Of a DNA stretch of 64,000 nt, positions 27,601-37,391 are shown piece after piece; positions within the stretch are counted from its first letter, which is position 1; each line of letters begins with the position of its first letter. The notes below the pieces were generated by a model, which saw only the letters and a list, made by a program, of their open reading frames with translations, searched no databases and was not told the DNA's origin. Source of the stretch: JABAAI01 sp965261955 (GTDB lineage: Bacteria; Spirochaetota; Leptospiria; Leptospirales; Leptonemataceae); contig CBDHEM010000071.1 of NCBI GenBank assembly GCA_965261955.1, positions 1 to 64,000 of the forward strand, read 5' to 3'. A program made the translations under genes and the position numbers.

Positions 27601-30062
27601 GAAACGGTGATTTTGGAAGGGTGCGGAAAGAAGTCCTTTGTGTAGGGGCGTTTTTTTGTGAGGCTTATAATCACGGGCTTTGGATAGGAGAAGCTAGAGT
27701 TGTGGATAAAAACAGACTTTGTGGATAAAACAAGCTTCACTTGTTTTTGCGATGGAAACGGCGATTCTGGTGAGGACCGGGCTTTGGTGGGTAGAAACAG
27801 GCTTTGAGTAGATAAAACAAGCTTTGTGGATAAAAACAAGCTTTGCTTGTTTTTGCGATAAAAGCGGCGATTCTGGAAGGGTGAGGAAAAAGTCCTTTTG
27901 TGTAGGGGCGTTTTTTGTGAGGCTTACACTCACGGGCTTTGGATAGGGGAAGCTAGAGTTGTGGATAAAAACAGACTTTGTGGATAAAACAAGCTTCACT
28001 TGTTTTTGCGATGGAAACGGCGATTCTGGAAGGGTACGGAAAAAGGCCTTTGTGTAGAGACGTTTTTTGTGAGGTTTATACTCACGGGCTTTGGATAGGA
28101 GAAGCCTTCTGATTTTTTGTCATGGATAAAAATAAGTTAGAGTCGTGGATAAAAACAAGCCTTGCTTATTTTTACGATGGAAGCGGCGATTCTGGTGAGG
28201 ACCGGGCTTTGTTTTGTTACAATTGGTGGGTAAAAATAAGCGAAGCTTATTTTCACGATGGAAACAGCGATTCTGGTGAGGACCGGGCTTTGTTTTGCTA
28301 CAATTGGTGGGTAAAAATAAGCTTTGCTTATTTTCACGATGGAAACAGCGATTCTGGTGAGGACCGGGCTTTGTTTTGCTACAATTGGGTAAAAACAAAC
28401 TTTACTTGTTTTCCACGTGAAGCCTTGCCTTTTTCACGCTCTTAAAATCGTGAGCTTTGCTTCAGCAAAGCTTTCCAATAGAACAACGCTACCAACGCAA
28501 ATCTTCCCAAGATAACTTCCCCAGTTTCGCTTGTTTCCCACGTAAGCCTTACCTTTCTCGCGCGCTTAAATATCGAGAGCTTTGCTCCAGCAAAGCTTTC
28601 TTTCATAGGAAACCCATCCAACAACAAAGCTTCTCTTTGGTAATCTCCTTCCAGCAAAGCCTTCCACAAACGCCTCCGCGAACGTCTAGGACGAATGGTC
28701 TTTCTCCTCGTTAAAATAAGCTAGAGTCGTGGATAAAAACAAGCTTCGCTTGTTTTTGTGATGGAAGCAGCGATTCTGGAAGGATGCGGAAAAAGGCCTT
28801 TGTGTAGAGACGTTTTTTGTGAGGTTTATACTCACGGGCTTTGGATAGGAGAAGCCTTCTGATTTTTTGTCATGGATAAAAATAAGTTAGAGTCGTGGAT
28901 AAAAACAAGCCTTGCTTGTTTTTGCGATGGAAGCGGCGATTCTGGAAGGGTGCTGAAAAAGGCCCTTTGTGTAGGGGCGTTTTTTGTGAGGCTTACACTC
29001 ACGGGCTTTGGATAGGAGAAGCCTTCTGATTTTTTGTCATGGATAAAAATAAGTTAGAGTCGTGGATATAAACAAGCTTCGCTTATTTTTACGATAGAAG
29101 CAGCGATTCTGGTGAGGACCGGGCTTTGTTTTGCTACAATTCGTGGGTAAAAATAAGCTTTGCTTGTTTTTATGATTGAAGCGGCGATTCTGGTGAGAGC
29201 CGGGCTTTGTTTTGTTACAATTGGTGGATAAAAACAAGCTTCGCTTGTTTTTACGATGGAAGCGGCGATTCTGGAAGGATGCGGAAAAAGGCCTTTGTGT
29301 AGAGACGTTTTTTGTGAGGTTTACACTCACGGGTTTTGGATAGGAGAAGCCTTCTGATTTTTTGTCATGGATAAAAATAAGCCAGAGTTGTGGATAAAAA
29401 CAAGCTTCACTTATTTTTGCGATGGAAGCGGTGATTCTGGAAGGGTGCTGAAAAAGGCCCTTTGTGTAGGGGCGTTTTTTGTGAGGCTTACACTCACGGG
29501 CTTTGGATAGGAGAAGCCTTCTGATTTTTTGTCATGGATAAAACATAAGCTAGAGTCGTGGATAAAAAACAGGCTTCGCTTGTTTTTGCGATAGAAGCGG
29601 CGATTTTGGAAGGGTGCGGAAAGAAGTCCTTTGTGTAGGGGCGTTTTTTTATGAGGCTTACAATCACAGGCTTTGGATAGGAGAAGCTAGAGTTGTGGAT
29701 AAAAACAGACTTTGTGGATAAAACAAGCTTCACTTGTTTTTGCGATGGAAACGGCGATTCTGGTGAGGACCGGGCTTTGTTTTGTTACAATTGGTGGGTA
29801 AAAATAAGCTTTGCTTATTTTTACGATGGAAACAGCGATTCTGGTGAGAACCGGGCTTTGTTTTGCTACAATTGGTGGGTAAAAACAAACTTTGCTTGTT
29901 TTCCACCTGGAGCCTTGCCTTTTTTGCGCCCTTAAAATCGTGGGCTTTGCCTCAGCAAAGCTTTCCAAGTAAGCCTCCCAGCCTTACTTGTTTCCCATGT
30001 GAGCCTTGCCTTTTTCGCGCCCTTAAAATCGTAAGCTTTGCTCCAGCAAAGCTTTTTTTAGG
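24693..30062. repeat. Hairpin-repeat array A (about 5.4 kb)
   Basis: Two related unit types alternate. A long unit of about 167 bp runs from GTCATGGATAAAAATAAG through the hairpin and GGCGATTCTGGAAGGGTGCGG to GGAGAAGCCTTCTGAT, with about 17 copies; spacing near 25427-25927 is 166-167 bp. A short unit of about 80 bp contains TCTGGTGAGGACCGGGCTTT and ACAATTGGTGGG. Nearly every unit has a hairpin AAAAACAAGC-TTC-GCTTGTTTTT or its paired variant AAAAATAAGC-TTT-GCTTATTTTT. Bases 28397-28715 and 29890-30062 are insertions of array B type units. The 167-bp period is not a multiple of three, so the short open frames inside are not genes. Confidence 0.9.
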
Positions 30063-30107
30063 CAACCCTCCCCAATCGCAAATTTTCCCATCCTCCCATA
30101 CCCAAGC

Positions 30108-30197
30108 GTCCCTAACTTAATTTTTTGTAGTTGATATCTTGATTGTATTTCACACGGTGCCGTTACGAGCTTGGTTTTTGAATGATCATCAAAAAAC
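30108..30197 (+). promoter_or_regulatory. Conserved leader of FG-GAP gene copy 2, with dyad over the start codon
   Basis: The sequence CCTAACTTAATTTTTTGTAG, then TTGATATCTTGATTG and ATTTCACACGG, is repeated almost unchanged before copy 3 at 34863-34952. The array ends just before it. The start codon lies inside an imperfect palindrome, TTTTTGA(A)TGATCATCAAAAA (30175-30195), which could block initiation in the RNA or bind a regulator at DNA level. Confidence 0.45.
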
Positions 30198-30679
30198 ACA
30201 TGGCGACATTACGGATATTACGTTCAGACCGTAACCCTCTCTGGGCTTTACTCAAGCGTCTTTTGTCGAGTGGCTACTTGCCCGTATCCCTTTCTGGTTC
30301 TATACTTCCCCCCCTATTGGGCTTACTTTTCTTGGCCTTTTTTGTAGTACGCTGTAGCCCCAGTCGTCAATACGCTCCCTTCCCCCTCGCTGGCCTGGAT
30401 GCCTTTGTGGTGAATAGGGGGATGACTCCGACAAACCGTATCTACACCTATGAGAGTACCGGAGTCTTTATTGAGAGTGATGCCCCCGGTGGTATGAGAG
30501 ATAGTGAAGGTGTAGCGTTAGGAGATTTGGATGGGGATGGGGATTTGGATGCCTTTGTGGTGAATGATGGTCGCAATCAAATCTACGTCAATGACGGAGC
30601 CGGAGGCTTTAGTGTGAGTGATGGTGGTAAGACTTTTTTTAGCCGTGGGGTATCCTTAGGTGATTTGCGTGGGCGCTGA
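30182..30679 (+). CDS. Short FG-GAP repeat protein, cassette copy 2
   Basis: 165 residues. The N-terminus MIIKKHMATLRILRSDRNPL is followed by a long hydrophobic segment (LPPLLGLLFLAFFVVRC). The Cys could be a lipidation site but has Arg at -1, which is unusual for a lipobox. After that come one partial repeat (LAGLDAFVVN, NRIYTYESTG), one full repeat (GVALGDLDGDGDLDAFVVND, NQIYVNDGAGGF) and the family C-terminus RGVSLGDLRGR. A second possible start is the Met at 30200 (MATLRIL). It is intact but far shorter than the other copies, consistent with loss of repeats by recombination. It is followed 130 bp later by the barrel copy 2. Confidence 0.7.
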   Translation: MIIKKHMATLRILRSDRNPLWALLKRLLSSGYLPVSLSGSILPPLLGLLFLAFFVVRCSPSRQYAPFPLAGLDAFVVNRGMTPTNRIYTYESTGVFIESDAPGGMRDSEGVALGDLDGDGDLDAFVVNDGRNQIYVNDGAGGFSVSDGGKTFFSRGVSLGDLRGR

Positions 30680-30808
30680 GTTTTTTGAGGATGGTATTTC
30701 TGATGGTATTGCTGATGGTATTTCTCAGTTTGTAATGCTTTATTCCATAGCTGCCTTTGTACAGTCTTGTTGGGGTGTAGTTCTGTGTGGAGTTTTATAT
30801 AAAGTTTC

Positions 30809-31807
30809 GTGTACATTTCAAGGTTTTGTAAGTTGAGAGGCCTTTCTTTCCGGAAGCCCAAGAGGGGGGGCTGTTATTCCTTTATTTTTGTTTGTTTGAT
30901 GGTGAGTCTTAGCTTTTGTCCTTCTTTTGCAGACCGTATTTATCTGAAAAAGGGGGGTGTGCTATTGGGTAAGCTCCTGAGCATAGATGAGATTTATTAT
31001 AAATTTAAGAAGAGAAGCGGTCAGATAGTGGATGTGCCCAAATATACGGTACGAAGGGTTACTTTCTCCCATGGTAAAAAGGAAAGGGGCCATGGTCGTT
31101 TTTTTATGCGCTTGCTTTTGGGGACGGGAGTCTCGGGGTATAATGTGACCTTGCAAACTCAAGCGCGCGATCCTTCTAATCCCATCAGCGAACGGGTGGT
31201 GGAGGCCCCGGAGCCCCACCTGCGTGTGGATATTGAAGCGGGCTGGATGGTCGTAGATGCTCATTTAGCCTTGGTTAGTGGCATAGAGCATACACACTCC
31301 AATCTCTTCAATAAGCAAGAAGCGCTAAAAATTGTGTATCCTTTTTACCTGCATACACACTCCAATCTCTTGAATAAGCAAGAAGCCAGTTATTTTTACC
31401 AGAGTTTGACGGCTGGATTGATCTATTATCTTCCTGTTTCGACTTCGTATTTGAACGGGACTCATTTGGGTGTCCAAGCACGCCTGCCCATAGGTGGTTC
31501 TTTTCGTTTTGATTCGGAGGCTTTGGGTCGGATTGATTTGCCTCTGGAAAGGAATGGTATTGGCTTTGGTGTGAGCATAGCGACTAGGGAATGGTGTAGT
31601 TCAGTCCCTTTTTGTTGGGGATTGGCCCTTACCTATAGTCGTGATAGTTTTGTCAGTCAACAGAGGATAGTGTCGACATCACCACCAATACCACCAATAG
31701 TGGGGGGATTGCCGAACGTGAGCAATACATCACTCTCTAGAGCTGTTGTGAGAACGCAAAAAGAGATTGAGTATCTAGGGATCACTTTGCGTTTTTCGTA
31801 CGAATAG
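30809..31807 (+). CDS. Probable outer-membrane barrel protein, cassette copy 2
   Basis: 332-residue paralogue of the gene at 23717, very similar along its length. The signal region is in frame with a run of seven G (KPKRGGCYSF). It has an internal duplication: HTHSNLFNKQEA and HTHSNLLNKQEA, separated by a short LKIVYPFYL segment, near residues 162-192. The final strand is IEYLGITLRFSYE. The function is unknown. TTG at 30833 is an alternative start giving a more typical signal peptide. Confidence 0.6.
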   Translation: MYISRFCKLRGLSFRKPKRGGCYSFIFVCLMVSLSFCPSFADRIYLKKGGVLLGKLLSIDEIYYKFKKRSGQIVDVPKYTVRRVTFSHGKKERGHGRFFMRLLLGTGVSGYNVTLQTQARDPSNPISERVVEAPEPHLRVDIEAGWMVVDAHLALVSGIEHTHSNLFNKQEALKIVYPFYLHTHSNLLNKQEASYFYQSLTAGLIYYLPVSTSYLNGTHLGVQARLPIGGSFRFDSEALGRIDLPLERNGIGFGVSIATREWCSSVPFCWGLALTYSRDSFVSQQRIVSTSPPIPPIVGGLPNVSNTSLSRAVVRTQKEIEYLGITLRFSYE

Positions 31808-31823
31808 TTGTTTTGTTTGAAAT

Positions 31824-31854
31824 GACTGTCACGAAATGCATGAAGAACTGCAAA
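31824..31854 (+). mobile_element. Half of a small inverted-repeat element
   Basis: GACTGTCACGAAATGCATGA and AGAACTGCAAA, the same left half as at 24664 and 37321, located 16 bp after the barrel gene. The array starts immediately after it. Confidence 0.65.
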
Positions 31855-34800
31855 GAAAGCCTCCCAGCTTCGCTTTGTTTTTGCGATTGAAGCGGCGTTT
31901 TTGGTGAGGACCGGGCTTTGTTTTGCTACGCTTGGGTAGAAAACAGGCTTTGGCAGATAAAACAAGCTTTGCTTGTTTTTGTGATTGAAGCGGCGATTCT
32001 GGAAGGGTGCTGAAAAAGGCCCTTTGTGTAGGGGCGTTTATTGTGAGGCTTACAGTCACGGGCTTTGGATAGGAGGAGCTTTCCACTATGGGACCGTCAC
32101 ACCAGCCTTGTCTTTTTCGCGCCCTTAAAATTGGGGTTTTGCCTCAGCAAAGCTTTCTTTCATAGGAAACCCTCCCAACAGCAAAGCTTACCACGAACGC
32201 CTCCCAACATTTCGCACCAGCCTCGCCTTTTTCGCGCCCTTAAAATCGTGGGCTTTGCCTCAGCAAAGCTTTCCAATAGAACAACGCTACCACCGCAAAT
32301 CTTCCCAAGATAACCTCCCCAGCTTCGCTTGTTTCCCACGCACCAGCCTTGCCTTTTTCGCGCCCTCAAAATCGAGGGCTTTGCTCCAGCAAAGCTCTCT
32401 TTTATACCAAAGCTTCCTTTGGTAATCTCCTTCCAGCAAAGCCTTCCACAGAACGTCTTCTTCCCATGTGAGCCTCGCCTTTTTCGCGCCCTCAAAATCG
32501 AGGGCTTTGCTCCAGCAAAGCTTACCACGAATACCTCCCAACATTTCGCACCAGCCTCACCTTTTTCGCGCCCTCAGAATCGGGGGGTTTGCTCTAGCTT
32601 TGCCTTGGCAAAGCCTTCCATCGCAAAGCTCTCCACAGAACGCCTCCCACCATGAGCAAGCTCCCCAACATAAGCAAGTCTTCCAAAAGCAAGCCTCGCC
32701 TTTTTCGCGCCCTTAAAATCGAGAGCTTTGCCCTAGCTTTGCCTCAGCAAAGCTTTCTTTCATAGGAAACCCTACCAATAGCAAAGCTCTCCACAGAACG
32801 CCTCCCACCATGAGCAAAGCTTCCCAACATGAGCAAACTTTCCAATCGCAAAGCTCTCCACAGAACGTCTTCTTCCCATGTGGAGCCTCGCCTTTTTCGC
32901 GCCCTTAAAATCGAGAGCTTTGCTCTAGCTTTGCCTTGGCAAAGCCTTCCACTCGCAAAGCTCTCCACAGAACGCCTTCTTCTCAAGATAACCTCCCAAC
33001 TTCGCTTGTTTCCCACGCACCAGCCTTGCTTTTTTTGCGCCCTCAGAATCGGGGGTTTTGCTCTAGCTTTGCCTTGGCAAAGCCTTCCATCGCAAAGCTT
33101 ACCACGAATACCTCCCAACATTTCGCACCAGCCTCACCTTTTTCGCGCCCTTAAAATCGAGGGCTTTGCTTCAGCAAAGCTTTCTTTCATAGGAAACCCA
33201 TCCAACAGCAAAGCTTCTCTTTGGTAATCTCCCTCCAGCAAAGCTTACCACGAATACCTCCCAACATTTCGCACCAGCCTCACCTTTTTCGCGCCCTCAA
33301 AATCGCGGGCTTTGCTTCAGCAAAGCTCTCCACAGAACGCCTTCTTCTCAAGATAACCTCCCAACTTCGCTTGTTTCCCACGCACCAGCCTTGCTTTTTT
33401 TGCGCCCTCAGAATCGGGGGTTTTGCTCTAGCTTTGCCTTGGCAAAGCCTTCCATCGCAAAGCTTACCACGAATACCTCCCAACATTTCGCACCAGCCTC
33501 ACCTTTTTCGCGCCCTTAAAATCGTAAGCTTTGCCTCAGCAAAGCTTTCTTTCATAGGAAACCCTTCCAACAGCAAAGCCTACCACGAACGCCTCCCAAC
33601 ATGAGCAACCCTCCCAACATTTCGCACCAGCCTCGCCTTTTTCGCGCCCTTAAAATCGAGAGCTTTGCCCTAGCTTTGCCTTGGCAAAGCCTTCCATCGC
33701 AAAGCCTTCCACAGAACGCCTCCCAACATTTCGCACCAGCCTCACCTTTTTCGCGCCCTTAAAATCGAGAGCTTTGCTCTAGCTTTGCCTTGGCAAAGCC
33801 TTCCATCGCAAAGCCTTCCACAGAACGCCTCCCAACATTTCGCATCAGCCTCGCCTTTTTCGCGCCCTTAAAATCGAGAGCTTTGCTCTAGCTTTGCCTT
33901 GGCAAAGCCTTCCAATAGCAAAGCTTACCACGAATACCTCCCAACATTTCGCACCAGCCTTGCTTTTTTTGCGCCCTCAGAATCGGGGGTTTTGCTCTAG
34001 CTTTGCCTTGGCAAAGCCTTCCATCGCAAAGCTCTCCACAGAACGCCTTCTTCCCAAGATAACCTCCCAACTTCGCCTGTTTCCCATGTGGAAGCCTCGC
34101 CTTTTTTGCGCCCTTAAAATCGCGGGCTTTGCTTCAGCAAAGCCTACCACAGGTAAGCTCTCTTTCATAGGAAACCCTACCAATGCAAAGCCTACGAAGA
34201 TAGCCTCCCCAGCTTTGCTTATTTCCCACGCAGCAGCCTCGCCTTTTTTGCGCCCTTAAAATCGAGAGCTTTGCTCTAGCTTTGCCTTGGCAAAGCCTTC
34301 CATCGCAAAGCCTTCCACAAACGCTTTCTTTCTCAGCAAAGCTTTCCAAAGAGAGCAACCCTCCCAACATTTCGCACTAGCCTCGCCTTTTTCGCGCCCT
34401 CAAAATCGAGAGCTTTGCTTCAGCAAAGCTTACCACGAACGCCTCCCAACATTTCGCACCAGCCTTGCTTTTTTTGCGCCCTCAAAATCGAGAGCTTTGC
34501 TCCAGCAAAGCTTACCACGAATACCTCCCAACATTTCGCACCAGCCTTGCCTTTTTTCGCGCCCTTAAAATCGGGTGCTTTGCTTCAGCAAAGCCTTCCA
34601 CAAACGCCTTCTTTCTCAGCAAAGCTTCTCTTTGGTAATCTCCCTCCAGCAAAGCTTACCACAGAACGCCTCCCAACATTTCGCACCAACCTTGCCTTTT
34701 TCGCGCCCTTAAAATCGAGGGCTTTGCTCCAGCAAAGCCTTCCACAAAAGCCTCCCTTACATGAGCAAACTCCCCAATCGCAAACCCTCCCCAATCGCAA

Positions 34801-34862
34801 AGCTTTCCATAGAACGTATTCTCCCCACCACGATGCCTTCTCCCCTCAGCAAATCTCTCTTT
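31855..34862. repeat. Hairpin-repeat array B (with array A units at its left end)
   Basis: 31855-32085 holds array A type units. From about 32090 a different unit dominates: TTTTTCGCGCCCTTAAAATCG, then GAGGGCTTTGCTCCAGCAAAGC or CTAGCTTTGCCTTGGCAAAGCC, then segments such as TTCCACAGAACGCCTCC and CAACATTTCGCACCAGCC. I count about 22 copies of the TTCGCGCCCT core. Each unit has a short perfect hairpin, either GCTTTGCT-CC-AGCAAAGC (32378-32395) or GCTTTGCC-TT-GGCAAAGC (32597-32614). Spacing between cores is variable (about 75-190 bp), and blocks of several units recur, for example around 33000-33140 and 33370-33500. Confidence 0.88.
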
Positions 34863-34952
34863 GTCCCTAACTTAATTTTTTGTAGTTGATATATTGATTG
34901 TATTTCACACGGTGTCGTTACGAGCTTGGTTTTTGAATGATCATCAAAAAAC
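34863..34952 (+). promoter_or_regulatory. Conserved leader of FG-GAP gene copy 3
   Basis: Near-identical to 30108-30197 (only a few substitutions, for example GATATATTG for GATATCTTG). This indicates that array, leader, FG-GAP gene and barrel gene were duplicated as one block. It has the same dyad over the start codon. Confidence 0.45.
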
Positions 34953-36229
34953 ACATGGCGACATTGCGGATATTACGTTCAGACCGTAACCCCCTCTGGG
35001 CTTTACTCAAGCGTCTTTTGTCGAGTGGCTACTTGCCCCTATCCCTTTCTGGTTCTATATTTCTCCCCCTATTGGGCTTACTTTTCTTGGCCTTTTTTGT
35101 AGTACGCTGTAGCCCCAGTCGTCAATACGCTCCCTTCCCCCTCGCTGGCCTGGATGCCTTTGTGGTGAATAGTGGGGGGATGACTCCGACAAACCGTACA
35201 AACCGTATCTACATCTATGAGAGTACCGGAGGCTTTGGTGTGAAGGATGCCTCCACTGCTATGGACGATAGCCAAGGGGTAGCGTTAGGAGATTTGGATG
35301 GGGATGGAGATTTGGATGCCTTTGTGGCGAATACTGTCACCAATCAAATCTACATCAATGATGGCTCTGGAAACTTTACTGCCACCGCTACCGCTCCTCC
35401 TACTATGAGAAATAGCCAAGGGGTAGCGTTAGGAGATTTGGATGGGGATGGTCATTTGGATGCCTTTGTGGTGAATTATGGCCAGCTTAATCGCCTCTAC
35501 TACAATACTGGCTCTTCTGGAGGCGTTTTTAGAGGCTTTACTAACGAGGATATTCCCGTTTCTATGAGAAATAGCCAAGGGGTAGCGTTAGGAGATTTGG
35601 ATGGGGATGGTGATTTGGATGCCGTTGTGGTGAATAATGGCCAGTTCGATGAAATCTACATCAATGACGGAGCCAAAACATTTACTCCCAGGGAGGTGGA
35701 TCTCACTCTTTTCACCAACGTTAATGTTGCAGGTGGCCGAGGGGTAGCGTTAGGAGATTTGGATGGGGATGGTCATTTGGATGCCTTTGTGGCGAATGCT
35801 AGTCCCACCAATCATATCTACACCAATAAGGGAAACGGAAGCTTTATTCCTCGTGAGATCCCTGCTTCCCTGCCTGGGAGAGATAGCCAAGGGGTAGCGT
35901 TAGGTGATTTGGATGGGGATGGGGATTTGGATGCCTTTGTGGTGAATACTGCCACCAGGAATCCCACCAGGAACGGGGAAAAAAACCGTATCTACACCAA
36001 TGACGGTGCCGGAGGCTTTATTGCGAGTGATGCCCCCGGTGGTATGAGATATAGCCTAGGGGTAGCGTTAGGGGATTTGGATGGGGATGGAGATTTGGAC
36101 GCCCTTGTGGCGAATGATGGTCGCAATCAAATCTACATCAATGACGGAGCCGGAGGCTTTATTGTGAGTGAGGCCCCCTCCAGTCGTGTGACTCGTGGGG
36201 TATCCTTAGGTGATTTGCATGGGCGCTGA
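34937..36229 (+). CDS. FG-GAP repeat protein, cassette copy 3
   Basis: 430 residues with the same N-terminus as copy 2 (MIIKKHMATLRILRSDRNPL, signal-like LGLLFLAFFVVRC). It has seven repeats: one partial, then six starting GVALGDLDGDG(D/H)LDA. The loops differ (NTVTNQIYINDG, NYGQLNRLYYNTG, NASPTNHIYTNKG), and the terminal repeat RGVSLGDLHGR matches copy 2. The block SSGGVFRGFT is shared with repeat 4 of the 20852 protein, a sign of sequence exchange between paralogues. Calcium-loop residues are kept in all full repeats. Probably exported and surface associated. Confidence 0.75.
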   Translation: MIIKKHMATLRILRSDRNPLWALLKRLLSSGYLPLSLSGSIFLPLLGLLFLAFFVVRCSPSRQYAPFPLAGLDAFVVNSGGMTPTNRTNRIYIYESTGGFGVKDASTAMDDSQGVALGDLDGDGDLDAFVANTVTNQIYINDGSGNFTATATAPPTMRNSQGVALGDLDGDGHLDAFVVNYGQLNRLYYNTGSSGGVFRGFTNEDIPVSMRNSQGVALGDLDGDGDLDAVVVNNGQFDEIYINDGAKTFTPREVDLTLFTNVNVAGGRGVALGDLDGDGHLDAFVANASPTNHIYTNKGNGSFIPREIPASLPGRDSQGVALGDLDGDGDLDAFVVNTATRNPTRNGEKNRIYTNDGAGGFIASDAPGGMRYSLGVALGDLDGDGDLDALVANDGRNQIYINDGAGGFIVSEAPSSRVTRGVSLGDLHGR

Positions 36230-36346
36230 GCTTTTTGAGGATGGTATTGCTGATGGTATTTCTCAGTTTGTAATGCTTTATTCTATAACCGTCTTTGTAC
36301 AGTCTTGTTGGGGTGTAGTTCTGTGTGGAGTTTTATATAAAGTTTC

Positions 36347-37304
36347 GTGTACATTTCAGGGTTTTGTAAGTTGAGAGGCCTTTCTTTCCGGAAGCCCAAG
36401 AGGGGGGGGGCTGTTATTCCTTTATTTTTGTTTGTTTGATGGTGAGTCTTAGCTTTTGTCCTTCTTTTGCGGACCGTATTTATCTGAAAAAGGGAGGTGT
36501 GCTATTGGGTAAGCTCCTGAGCATAGATGAGATTTATTATAAATTTAAGAAGAGAAGCGGTCAGCTAGTGAATGTACCCAAATATAAGGTACGAAGCGCT
36601 ACCTTCTCCCAGGGCCAAGAGGAAAGGGGGCATGGTCGTTTTTTTATGCGCTTGCTTTTGGGGACGGGAGCCTCGGGGTATAATGTGACCCTGCAAACTC
36701 AAGCGCGCGATCCTTCTAATCCCATCAGCGAAAGTGTGGTGGAGGCCCTGGAGCCCCACCTGCGTGTGGATATTGAAGCGGGCTGGACGGTCGTAGATAC
36801 TCATTTAGCCTTGGTTAGTGGCATAGAGCATACACGCTCCAATCTCGTAAATAAGCAAAAACCCAGTTATTTTTACCAGAGTTTGACGGTTGAATGGATT
36901 GATCTATTATCTTCCTGTTTCGACTTCGTATTTGAACGGGGCTCATTTGGGTATCCAAGCACGCCTGCCCATAGGTGGTTCTTTTCATTTTGATTCGGAG
37001 GCTTTGGGTCGGATTGATTTGCCTCTGATTTGCCTCTGATTTGCCTCTGATGAAAAGGAATGGCGTTGGCTTTGGTGTGAGCATAGCGACTAGGGAATGG
37101 TGTAGTTCAGTCCCTTTTTGTTGGGGATTGGCCCTTACCTATAGTCGTGATAGTTTTGTCAGTCAACAGAAGATAGTGTCGACACCACCAGCAATAGCGG
37201 GAGGATTGCCGAATGTGAGGAATGCATCATTCCCTACAGCTGTTGTGAGATCGCAAAAAGAGATTGAGTATGTAGGGATCACTTTGAGTTTTTCGTACGA
37301 ATAG
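36347..37304 (+). pseudogene. Probable outer-membrane barrel gene, cassette copy 3, disrupted
   Basis: Same gene as 23717 and 30809, with three lesions. The G tract in the signal region has nine G (36412-36420), which shifts the frame and ends translation after about 30 residues. A 4-base insertion near 36892 (TTGAATGG instead of CTGG) shifts the frame again. The 11-bp motif GATTTGCCTCT is triplicated near 37015-37048. Open pieces are 36436-36993 and 37041-37304. The G tract alone could be reversible, but the other two changes make it a pseudogene. Confidence 0.75.
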
Positions 37305-37320
37305 TCGTTTTGTTTGAAAT

Positions 37321-37385
37321 GACTGTCACGAAATGCATGAAGAACTGCAAATAAAATGTCATAAAATGCCGATTCAAAAGAGGAC
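37321..37385 (+). mobile_element. Half of a small inverted-repeat element before map
   Basis: GACTGTCACGAAATGCATGA and AGAACTGCAAATAAAATG, continuing to TGCCGATTCAAAAG, so this copy keeps more of the element than those at 24664 and 31824. No array follows it; the map gene starts seven bases later, so the element also provides the AAGAGGA ribosome site region. Confidence 0.6.
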
Positions 37386-37391
37386 AAAACT

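Noticed and set aside
24693..30062. Many open frames of 60-140 codons on both strands inside array A (for example at 25929, 26421, 27407 and on the minus strand at 26625)
   Set aside because: They arise from the repeat unit. The period of about 167 bp is not a multiple of three, so the frame rotates from unit to unit. They lack ribosome sites, and the same peptide appears on both strands.
32090..34862. Open frames such as 32829-33227, 33221-33604 and 34415-34870
   Set aside because: Same reason: repeat-derived, start and stop at arbitrary places in units, no signal or conserved fold.
18780..34862. CRISPR array
   Set aside because: Repeats are long, unequal and degenerate. The sequence between hairpins is itself repeated instead of being unique spacers, and no cas genes are present.
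20342..36229. Diversity-generating retroelement acting on the FG-GAP loops
   Set aside because: No reverse transcriptase gene or template repeat with adenine-biased substitutions was seen; loop differences include insertions and deletions, which fit recombination better.
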